From the NCBI GenBank assembly GCA_035222895.1, contig JAVYIG010005289.1, forward strand, positions 62,001 to 126,000: a stretch of 64,000 bases of DNA. The letters are read 5' to 3'. This DNA comes from Strongylocentrotus droebachiensis. Lineage: Eukaryota > Echinodermata > Echinoidea > Camarodonta > Strongylocentrotidae. Shown piece by piece: positions 38,101 to 50,100 of this stretch. The notes under the pieces were generated by a model that ran no database searches, was not told the origin of the DNA, and saw only the letters and a list, made by a program, of their open reading frames with translations. The position numbers and the translations under genes are program-made. Numbering within the stretch: the stretch's first letter is position 1; every line of letters begins with the position of its first letter.

Positions 38101-41100
38101 TAAACAGGTCTATAGGTGGAAAATGCAAAAACAGGCAAGACCGTCATCATGTTTTCTTGGCCTGTGTCACCTGAATGATTAATGTCGTCTACGACTAGTA
38201 GAAGGAGCGATATTTGTTTGTCTTTATTAAACCTTGTGGGGGTGGGGCGAGCGACATGCATAGATTAATTTTACGCATCTCAATCAGAAAGGGCAATAAA
38301 ATGCTCATATAGGAAATATAGATCATACAATTATTATTTGTTGTTGTTTATTAGTTTTGGATTTGTTTGTGGTGATACATTTTTTGCATTTTTTTCATTC
38401 AAAACATGAGACATTGTAGTACATTCCATGTTGATTATTCGTTTGTATGTATTAATTTTTTGTTTGTTTGGATTGTCGAATTTAGGTCAGACCTTTTCGA
38501 TCATTCATCCACTTTGTTTATGTGAAGAAATGTGCATACAATGTTTTACTATTCAACTATGATATTTGTATGTATTTTCATTATGTTGTCACATAATTGT
38601 ATATATCAAATAACAGTTATTTTGTTTTTATTTTGATCCTTTGAAAGTGGAAAATTCGTTCAAGTTCAAGATCTCCTGCAGTCGGTATTAAACAAAAATA
38701 CTCCTCGGTCTACTTCACTAAATGCATGACATAACTGATTAAGTGAAATCAATGTATTTTGTCTATGTATAGAACGATCCCAGTTTCGATCATCACTTCG
38801 CTTGTGATCGTCATGGTTGTCTATCTCTCGGTCAATGTCGCATACTTTATCGTCTTGAGCCCATCGGAGATTTTACTTTCCGATGCTATCGCTCTCGTAA
38901 GTATTTCTTCCTTGATAGACAATTTTCTTAATGTAATCAAATCAAAGCCTCGTTACAAATCATTTCATTACCTCTTACGATTAATTATATTTTTATAGTC
39001 AAGATGCGATTAATTAACATTAATTGTTGCTAGGTAGGAAAAACAGCATGGATTGTCCTACCTAATTACACGTAATGTATTCAATTCGCATTCTGAATGT
39101 TGAAATATCAATATTCGTAACAGGTGAATGACATCATCTGTGATGTGGCACTTAAATGTGGTATAAAGTTTTGGGAAATTTTGAAAATTGACTGGATAAT
39201 GATTCTTTACAACTTTGAAATATGTGGATGCCCCTGTGGATGTATTATAAGCACTAGAAACTTTAGCTCCTGAAACACTTCTGCTTTCGAGAAAACTTGA
39301 ATATCAAAATTTACCGGTGCTCCCGGTAAATCTCGATAATTTTCAAATAGCGCCTACGGCCATACAATGGTAGCTGTGACCATGAAAATCTCACAATATG
39401 TACTTGTGGTATATAATTTCCAAATGGGAATAGCCAATCGGTCGATTTTAGTCAAGAATCATTGTTTCATAGCTAAATTAATATCTTGACCTTGAGAGGG
39501 AGCTATACAACGAAAAGAGTTTATTATTTACAATTACATCACTTTAGACTTTCGACCGCGACAACGATCACTGAATACTGTAGGATCGCATATGTTTCCA
39601 ATATGTTCATTGGAACTGAATTCATGACCCCATACCAAAACTGTGTAATACTTTTAACAAAGATTTCTGCATTAACTTTGAGTATATTTCAAAAATGGCA
39701 TTTTGTGTAAATACAATGATGTTGCTTCCGTTGAGAGCCAGAAGGCCGTTAGTTCTTTCCACTTTGATAGGAGTAAACGCCCAGTGGTTCTCGGCAGATA
39801 ATAGGCCCGTTCACACATAACAATTAGTGCGATTTGGATCGCGATACAAAGATTGACTTTTTTTGGGCGACATTCACAAACAGGGAGAATTCTCGCTCGA
39901 CGGCAAGAACGTCCAAACTGCGCATGCATGAACCTCGACGATGTATGCGCGCTTGGAATCCTAGGATTGAATAAGTCGATTTTTGATTCTCAAAACCATT
40001 CACACACACAGGTGACACCAGTGGCGTAGACAGGTTCGTACACCTGGGGGGGATGACTCAGGGGCGGATCTAGCTTTTTGCTAAGGGGGGGTTGGCCAAA
40101 ATAATGACGATGCGGAGCATCGTCCACGAGCCGCGAAGCGGCGAGCCGATTTTTTTTTTGGGTGTTTATTTGAACCCCGTAAGTGATGTTTTCCTGGCAT
40201 CTATTAACACAATGGAGACCATAAAAAGCAGTGCATGATAACGTCTTTTTAAATCAAGTAACAGTTAAATACACAGTTATATCCAGAGTTATCATGTGTT
40301 TGGTTAAGTTACCAGATGAGTTGAATATCTTCTCACAATATTTGCACTTGAAAGGGTTTCTCTCCAGCGTGCGTTCTTTTTTCTTTTTTTTTCCTTTTTT
40401 TTTTGGGGGGGGGGCCGCCCAAGGGGGGTTTAAACCCCCTAACCCCCCCCCGTAGATCCGCGCCTGTTTAATCTTGTGGTTTCCAAACCACAAGATAACC
40501 ACAAAATACTTGTAAGATTTTCTCTTTTTTTACCGTCTGAATTGGCTTTCACCGTGTGAATGCGGCTAATAACAATAAACACAATTACTGATGAGGATTA
40601 TTATTATCATCATCATAATTATTATTATTATTAATATTAAAATTGTTATCATTATTATTATTACTATTATTATCATCATTATGACTTAGAGGCCCGAATT
40701 CACAAAGCAAGGTTTGAGCTCAGACCAAGGTTTGAGCTCAAACCTCCTTTTGTTTCGCCAAACCTCCTTTTGTTATTTACAAACCAGGTTGTAAATAACA
40801 ATAGGAGGTTTGGCGAAACAAAAGGAGGTTTGAGCTCAAACTCGGGCCATTAAGTAAGCAAATATCATTCCCCAAAACCTGGGGGATGATTGTACATGCC
40901 ATCCCCCTCATCCCCCCCCCCATTGTCTACGTCCCTGGGTGACACAATGCCCGGCAAACTATTGCGATTATTCTGAAAAATCGCAAGACTTTCTGTGAAT
41001 AGGCCATTTTCGTAATGTAACCAAATAATGTATACGTCTTTGTGAAGTGTCTCAATACAAATTATTTCATTCACCTGATAAGAATAATAGTATTTCAATA

Positions 41101-44100
41101 GACAGCGTTCGAACTGCATACATTAGTTGTTGCCAGGTAAGACAAACATTATGGCTTGACCTACCTAGCTATACTTAATATATCCAGTTTGCATTCTGAC
41201 TATTGAAATACTATTATTCTTATCAGGTGAATGAAATAATTTGTATTGAGGCACTTCACAAAAACTTTGCATCAAATTTGGTTACATTACGAAAATGGCC
41301 AATTGGATCGCGATGCGAATTGTGAAGATTAGTAAAATTATTCTGTGCACACACACAAAAATGTTGTTGTTTGGATCGCGATGCAAAAATCGATTTTTAA
41401 ATCACTGTTTTCTGTAGGTGTGAACGCTCCTTATGACTGTTGATAAAAAAAGATTTATGTAATCAAAAAGGATTAAACTGGTGACCCAAATAGATGTTTA
41501 ATCCGTTTACACGTCCATTTTAGGTATAGATCTAAATTTAATTCAGATCTAATATCGTTTTCCTCGACTACTGGACGGCAGAATTTACCATCGTTTAGAC
41601 AGTAAGAATCAACTTGATGAAATTTGAAATCATTATTTCCTCACGTCTTTAATTAATTCGAATTTGTTTTGTTTTGTCTCCCCCCATATACAGTATATAC
41701 TTATCAATACAGGCAAGAGGTTATGCTATAAGTTCATCACTTTTTATAATCCCCCACATTGACATTAACTTGTTTGTAGTCTAGTGTTATTCTGTATTTA
41801 TGTTTTTGTTCTTGTTGATTTAATTCTAATCTTTAGTATGCCATTAATTTATTGAATAATTACAATGTAGATCGTGTATATTATTTAGTAATTTTGTTAA
41901 TCATTGAAATGTGGATTCATTTAATTGTATTTATTTTTAAAATGACAAACGAATGAATAGTTGACCAATTTACGTCACTATCGTCTGGGCCAGTCGCTAT
42001 GGGGTGGGGGGTGGGGTGCCCTCTGACGTAATGAAATCTGTTTTACTCTTCATAAAATCGGAATAAAAAGATGGCAACAAAACATGTGCTTGCTTTGTTG
42101 TTGTAAATGGCAACGTAATAAACATGCCACTACCCCCCCCCCCCCCCCCCCCTTACGGTAAAAAGAACCCTGGATCTGCCAGGGGGGCGCTTCGGTACTT
42201 ATCACAAATAATTTCGCATTTCCAACCTTTGAATGAACGGTGGATTTAAAAGGTCTTTTTTTTTCTAACAGGATTTTGGTCGGCAGACGATGGGGAAGTG
42301 GTGGTGGACCATCAGTATCGTGGTAGCCTTGTCCATCGCCGGCTCACTCAACGGGGTGTCACTAGCAAGGGCTCGGTAAGATCACGTTGGGTTTCACTAG
42401 CGAGGGCTCGGTAAGATCACGTTGGGTTTCACTAGCGAGGGCTCGGTAAGATCACGTTGGGTTTCACTAGCGAGGGCTCGGTAAGATCCCACGAGGCGTC
42501 GCTTCAATTGCGTCAGTGCCAGTGCCATTAATTAGGAGAGTTTGGCTAACCCGGTTCGAGTTGGACACAATGTGGCGACTACTGCTCTGTTGGGCAAGCA
42601 CAAAACAAAAGAATATACGCCATGTTGTGACCCAGTGAAACCAAGTTGGCCAAACTCTGTGTATAGATGGCTCTGGTCAGTGCCTACGCTAATCACACTA
42701 CTTAGTAGACCAGCCAAACCTTTAAAAAAATGGCTCTAGAAAAAAGGTTTAATTGCATTTGGGGAAGGGGGGGGGGGGAACGCATTGCATATAAAATTAA
42801 GGTTTTGCAAAAAATACCAAGGAATAAGATATGGGTTGGTGCGACGCCCCCTTTTTAAAGATTCTTTTGTTTTGGATAAACTATGTACATTAATTATCTC
42901 ATAAAGACCTTTCAATATTGATATGAAAGTCATGAGCTTGACGTAACAAACATGTTTATAGGAAACCCAAACCCCAAAGAGTTAGTGTAGGTATTCTGAA
43001 AAATTAGATGTATTCCTGCCCTTTGATGTACAATATTCCTTACGAAATTGTACAAGAGATATATAAATGAAGATATTCTTGGCATGTTGTGATGCCTGTT
43101 AGCATGACATGGGCGCAGCCGTTTTCTTGAAAATGTTACGTACCACTTGGAAGTTGTACATGTATCATGTACCAAGTTTTGGTTGGAAAGACTTCTTAAA
43201 TCAAAAACCTTTACTTTTCAATGAGGAAAAATGATAGCTGAGAAGATAAAAAATATATTTTATGAAAAACATAAAACAGGGGAACAATTCTTACTAATTT
43301 AGTAAAACATTCTAATATAGAGTAGTTTACACATTATTTTATTTATGAGAAACCTTCATCCCAGAAGAAGACCAACTCATGCGATTTGCATTCTGGTAAT
43401 TGGAATACAAAGAAAAATAGCAGGTAAATGAAATGCTTCATCACCACACACACCAAGGAAGGAAGCATCCATAAGTTGGAATACATTTACTTGATAAACG
43501 ACTTCACACAGTACGTCACGTTATCAAGAAGATGGCGATGCCCATGGCGTGCTGAGAAACTGTACATTATTATTGCTTTATGCCTCTCTCATACACTTTG
43601 GTGGGGAATCTAGACTGGTAGATTAATGGCCAAGAATATGATAAATCTTTCATAATAACTACACTTATTTATTGGGGTGAGGTTTCCTTTAATATCCATT
43701 TAAATTTGGGATCTTACACATAAATGTATGGCGCAATTAGTAGTTATGCAAGAGTTTTAGCATGGATGGCATGCATTTCCCTAAAATGCCATCGAAAGAT
43801 TAAAAATATAAATATAAAATTACCCCTAGGCTTGTCTCCGAAATCCAGTATCTGACTGACCGGTTTTATTTTAACAATATCTATTATTTCGTGATCTCAC
43901 CGAAAATGGCGTGATCTACGAATTCGAAAGCCCAGCGATAGAGCTATATAAATAAAAGCTCTATACATTAGAGGACGCTGTTGCATTTGTTGATTAAGAA
44001 TTTGACGAGATCATATTTTTGATAAAAGCTATCAATCCTTTATTCTTGGTATGACTAACGTAATTCAGCTAGTGCTTTTTGAATCCTGAATCACGACATT

Positions 44101-47100
44101 TTAATTCCTATAACTGAAATTAAAAAGGGAAGCACTGGGATATGGAATAATTAAATACAGGAATTATGGAATGATTGTATGAAAATATTTGTATATATAT
44201 AATATGGTGAAATGTCGATGAAATGATCGTCGTTTTTTTCCAGTCTCTTTTCTGAGAAATGACTGGGAGTAGGGGGGAGGAGTGTAGTTTCTGCTCCGAA
44301 TATTTGAGACAGCGTATGAGTTGACCAATTTCATCATGGACCACTCTCACTGATTTTCAAATCACAGACATGTAATCTTATGAATATATATACAGTGCGT
44401 CCAGCCAGTGAAAACGAATTCGTTTAATAAAATTATGGAAATGCAAGCACTTCTTTAAACAAACAGAACTTTGTCATTCCTCGCTCATTTTTCCTGATTG
44501 AGGTGTCATATGAAAGGGTAGAAACTCAACTTTCTAGAAATGTGAATTTTCCTTCGAAATTCAGATATCGCCCGCCAAATGTCTTTTTGGTTTCCTTCCT
44601 TCAAATTGCTTTTAATCACTCATGCGTGAAATATGCATTGTCTGAGTAGCCTCACATGAAAGAGGAGACTCTAAGCTTTCCAAATATGTATCATTCATTA
44701 ATTATTGTTGTGATTAAGTTATGATAGAACATCGATACTTCTCGGTTTCGTTTTTTCTGGGACGCACTGTATATTATAAATTCGTGGATGAAATATATAA
44801 TGTATGATAGCTTATATTACATTTGTGAATGAAATATATAATATATGATAGCATATGTTGAATTTGTGAATGAAATATATAATCTATAATCTATTATTAG
44901 GCTCTTCTACGTTGCATCCAGAGAGGGTCATATACCCGTGATAGCATCTATGATTCACATTGAAAGGAAGACACCCCTCCCAGCAGCCTGTCTCACGGTG
45001 AGTTCGGTATTATGTTTGGGGGTATAATAATAATATTTAGCTTTTATACAGTGCGTCCCAGAAAAAACGAAACCGAGAAGTATCGATGTTCTATCATAAC
45101 TTAATCACAACTATAATTAATGAATGATACATATTTGGAAAGCTTAGAGTCTCCTCTTTCATGTGATGCTCCTCAGACGATGCATATTTCATTCATGAGT
45201 GATTAAAAGCAATTTGAAGGAAGGAAAGCAAAAAGACATTTTGCGGGCAGTATCTGAATTTCGAAGAAAAATTCACATTTCTAGAAAGTTGAGTTTCTGC
45301 CCTTTCATATGACACCTCAATCAGGAAAAATGAGCGAGGAATGACAAAGTTCTGTTTGTTTAAAGTAGTGCTTGCATTTCCATAATTTTATTAAACGAAT
45401 TCGTTTTCACTGGCTGCCTGCCGTGTCAATAAACGAAATTAACAAAAGACTTAACTCCGTTTCGTTGACAATCAGCCGTAGACGAGAGTCTTCATGCATG
45501 GCTGATTGTCAACGAAACGGAGTTAAGTCTTTTGTCAAATCTGCTTTTTGCTACGGCAGGCACCCAGTGAAAACGAATTCGTTTGTTAAAATTATGAAAA
45601 TGTAAGGGCTACTTTAAACAAACAGAACTTTGTTATTCCTCGCTCATTTTTCCTGATTGAGGTGTCATATGAAAGGGCAGAAACTCAACTTTCTAGAAAT
45701 GTGAATTTTTCTTCGAAATTCATATACCGCCCGCCAAATGTCTTTTTGGTTTCCTTCCTTCAAATTGCTTTTAATCACTCATGCGTAAAATATGCATCAT
45801 CTGAGTAGCATCACATGAAAGAGGAGACTCTAAGCTTTCCAAATATGTATCATTCATTAATTGTAGTTGTGATTAAGTTATGATAAAACATCGATACTTC
45901 TCGGTTTCGTTTTTTCTCGGACGCACTGTATAGCGCTTATCACAAATGTCTCTAAGCGCTTTACAAATATATTATTACCCCGGTCATTGGATTCAGTGCT
46001 TGCCCGCACACACTGTGTGCACGATCTCCACTCCCTGGGGAGCATTCCAGACAGGCGTCACTTGACGCTCAAAAACTGTTTGACCAACAATGACGGTCGC
46101 ATCCTACAGAGTACCCATTTAGAAGGAAGCCCCTCCCCCGCCCCGATGAAATATTATAGATATTTCGACTGCTTTGAGAGGCCTGGCTGTTTTATAGGCT
46201 CAAGGGGACGTTGAATCCCCCCATGACCCCGATGCGCGCATGTGTCGTCCCCAAGAGCCAACAGCAAGGCCTCGAATATTAACGCAGTCGTTATGTCTCT
46301 TATATACCGAATTGACACACAAATCTACCAAGAATTCCTACCTTATCCTTTTCTTGAGTAAAGATTGGTTAAAACATCACGGAAAATCTGAGACACTGTT
46401 AATCTTAGCTGGAAAGATGATTGAATGTTACAAACCATTTGGGAATCACAGACAAAAGCACTGTATGGTACCCGCGCCCGCACAAACTAAGTTTTAACAC
46501 GTAAACCAATGAGGATCGCAGCAAAATTTCACTTTTCTCCCGGTACCCGGAATCTTGCGGGAATTTCACTCATGAACTATTTCTTTACGGGAATGGCTAA
46601 AATCACGACTGCAATTTCGACCAATCAGATGGCTAGATTTCTAAAGAGAGGTATATAAACATGTATATACGGGCCCTCTGACATTTCAAAAACACTATCA
46701 TATCAGTATGATATAAGGTGTGAATGGGAGGAGGGTGAGGAAGAGCATACACATTGACCATCCATCTAATCCGGTGACCCGGGTTCGAAACCAAGTCGAT
46801 GCGCTAGTGCCCTTTGGTAAGGCATTAATCTTCATTACCAGGTCCCTCGGAGAGGACCTAAAGCCGTCGGCCGTCTGGTTTCTTACTAACAAGCATTTAT
46901 GCTTTCTTAGCAGCCAGTATAAAATAACCACTACCACATACAACAACATAAAGAATTATGCAAGGTATCTGTTAAATTAACACAAGAATGGCCTATTTCA
47001 GCAAGGTAGTCACATAGCCCAGATACCTAGCTAGCTCCTCTATTATATCATGGTAAACAGCTGAAGATGCTCAGTGTATACGTTTACAAAATCCTGACAA

Positions 47101-50100
47101 TATATTTGGCTACTTTTGAGACAGCAATACATTTTTCGCATTTGAAAACTTATTAATGATAAACAGTTGATAATCAGTTGACATAAATAAATCCGTCTCG
47201 AGATAAATTTAAATATTCAAGAGTGCACTTATGTGAATTTTGAAATTAATTACATTCATCACTTTGGGGTTTTAATGTAATTATATAAAAATAGCTTTTC
47301 TTGTACATCACGCTGGGCCAATTTCGAAATGCGGATATTTTTTTTTCGCTCGGTGGCAACACTCCTTCGCAGATTATACAAGAGATAACATAAAGCTCCT
47401 AAAGATCCTATGTTCAACAATGATAATTATTTTATTCTTCACCTTTCCCCTTCTCGTAAGGTTCCGTTCAGCCTCATGCTTCTTGTCAGCGACGATGTGT
47501 ACAGTCTCATCAATTACGCAGTGCTACCGGATGGCTCTTCAATGCCTTGGTGGTATCCATTATTCCATACTACAGGTGGAAATATCCCAACTTGAAACGC
47601 CCCTTTAAGGTAAAATTTGTCAACCATTTTCCTTGAAAGAGATAAATGTAGTTATATATAGTATAAACACAGGAATCTGATTGAATATGAAACGTTTGCA
47701 GTTGACCTTTTTTCTCCATTTCATTTCTTCTCCATCGAGTCTCGTAATCTCCTTTTCACTCGATCGGACAATTCAACTGGTTGGTGCGGCTTATTGCAGC
47801 CCCTGATAATGTTTAAGTTACCAATATTTGGGCCACAATGCATCTTTCACTTTTTTCAAAATAAAACTACAGATATTTATATTCACTCTAATATACTTTG
47901 CAGACGAAATTACAATAAAACGCTATTAATGGATAGAAATGGAATGACAGTTACTGTCAGTATTAAAGCGCTCATCCCCCTCATTAAATTTTAGACACAG
48001 AAAAGTTCCTATTGGAGCTACAGACGATGGCCCACTGCCAAAATTGTGCCCGTATGGCAATGCTTAAAAGTGATACTTGATATATGCGTCTTTTTTTATT
48101 TATATTTAATTCCTATCGAGCCTCATTAATTTCTTTTGTCAATGTCATGTGATTGTTGTAATGATGACGATGATATTGAATATCAGAATTATTGTTTTAA
48201 ACAGTAGTTATACACATAATCTTATATATTAAATTTGTCATCGCAATCATCATGACCATCACACCATCACCACCTCCACCACCATCAACATCAGCGAGTT
48301 TTCGCAACCGGCGACGCGGCCTTCTACAACGCTAATCTTAGCGGGGGTCGCACTCAGAGCGAAAATTTCCGCGTAGCGTCCACATTTACGACGGTATTCA
48401 GCCGTATTTAGCCGTCGGGAGTCGGGCTAGTACGGGGTGGCGAGCTCATTTAGATACCCCATAGTCAGCACTTGCGTCGCTGTGCGAAAACTCCCTAATA
48501 CCACTACCACCTCCATAATCTCCAACACAACTATCACTTCCGTCACCACCATCATCATCTCCAGCGGCCATCGTACACCACAACCACCACCATCATCACC
48601 ACCATCATCACCACCACCATCATCACCACCATCACCACCATCACCACCACCATCACCACCATCACTTCCTTCACGTCATCATCATTAATGTTTATCTTCT
48701 TTGTGACCTAGGTTCCGGTGTTCATCCCTATCATTTTCTCCCTGTGTTGTGTCTTCGTGGTCGGCATGTCGCTCTATAGTAGCCCCGTGGACTGCGGCAT
48801 CGGACTCGCCATCACATTTAGTGGTGTCCCTGTTTATTTCATCGCAGTCAAGTGGAGGAATAAACCCCGCTGGGTCAATGATAACCTAGGTAAGGAAGCA
48901 GGGGTGGGGGTACCCCACGATTTGGGCAATTTGAGGGACATCATACCATTTTTGTCCCCCATGATATCCTGGAAGTTACAGACATCCCAAGTCATGAAAA
49001 TATAATGTGTAACCTCCACGGCTCAAGAGCCCATGACAACAGGCAGGTACACCATACTTTCTATCGTCCAGGTTTAAGAAGATAGTTTTCGTTCGCTACT
49101 GTATGGAGCGCCAATCATCGTGTAAACAATTTTTGCAATAATTCTGTAACTAAATAATCGCAAAAATATCTTATCAACATGAAATCATGTTTTTCAAATT
49201 GTCATTTTCATGAACAGATTCATTTCGTTTAATTCATTTATACCAGATTTACAGTAATTTCTACAGAATAAAGAGCTTTGACACTTGGCATGCTTGGCGC
49301 TCCATAGATCAGTGTACCGACAATTATTCATTCAGTACTCCGTTAAACCAGACCATTATGAATGCGGGCCAGGGACTTTAAAAATATGTTGATTTTGGTG
49401 ATTATAGGACAGCTATCCATACAACCCCTCCTCGCACAGCTACCCTCTAGTTTTGCAATCACAATGAGAAATTGAAGGGACAGAGGATGCGTGAGAAATG
49501 TTTTTTTTTTTGCAGACAATTATTTGATGGGTTTAAGGTATATATTAATAACTTTATGTCACATCATCATTAAACAACATTTAGAGATTAAATTTCTTTA
49601 CACTCATGTCAGGATTTGCGGGATGAAAATCTCAAAACTTGTAGAGCGCCACAAAATTATAATTGAAACCTTTCCTTTAATATTCAAAATATTCTTTATT
49701 TGCTTAATTACACTCATTTTTCTTTTCAAATTTGAATGTTATAACTGACAGTGTTGTATTCACCCCATTTGTTGTGTACATATTTCCACTCATATAGAGA
49801 AAACTACAGAGCCTTTAAATATGAATTTGTTTACAAATTCTTTCATTCACTTATCTTGCTGCTATAGATAATATTTTGAGATTAGTTTTTGAGGGCTTGC
49901 AAATCCCTGATATGGGCTTTAAGGTGTGTCCTTTGGCAAGACATTGATCTTCATTTGCCACTCTCCACCCAGGTGTTAAATGGGTACCCGGTAGGACGCA
50001 AAGGCTAATGTAGCAAGTGTGCGCTTGTAAAAATGACGCCTGGCTGGAATGCTCCCTAAGGGAGTGGAGAATGTGCATACATTGTGTGCGTGTATGCCTG

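Larger units (their letters stand above)
40019..40937. mobile_element. hAT-like element with nested second element
   Basis: Starts CAGTGGCGTAGACAGG and ends GTCTACGTCCCTG, with perfect TSD GGTGACAC (40011-40018 and 40938-40945). It contains a second CAGGGGCGGATCTAG...GATCCGCGCCTG unit (40059-40466) and two hairpins (40467-40496, 40690-40858). The left arm has GTGTCACC once at about 645-652, the empty site. Confidence 0.8.
22300..41897. repeat. right arm of large inverted duplication
   Basis: Reverse-complement partner of 1-21165. The last matching bases, about 41868-41897, pair with positions 1-29. Arm-specific insertions here are a 1.2-kb block about 31340-32590, a retrotransposon fragment about 32745-34900, a foldback at 35508-36207, hAT-like elements at 36247-36592 and 40019-40937, and a MITE at about 39150-39660. 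Exons 6-10 of copy B lie beyond this arm. Confidence 0.9.

Noticed and set aside
42376-42490. CRISPR-like direct repeats
   Set aside because: The 35-bp units abut without spacers and are copies of an exon end; the genome is eukaryotic.
46698-46949. Open frames over 46698-46980
   Set aside because: They lie on a tRNA-derived SINE and do not resemble any protein.
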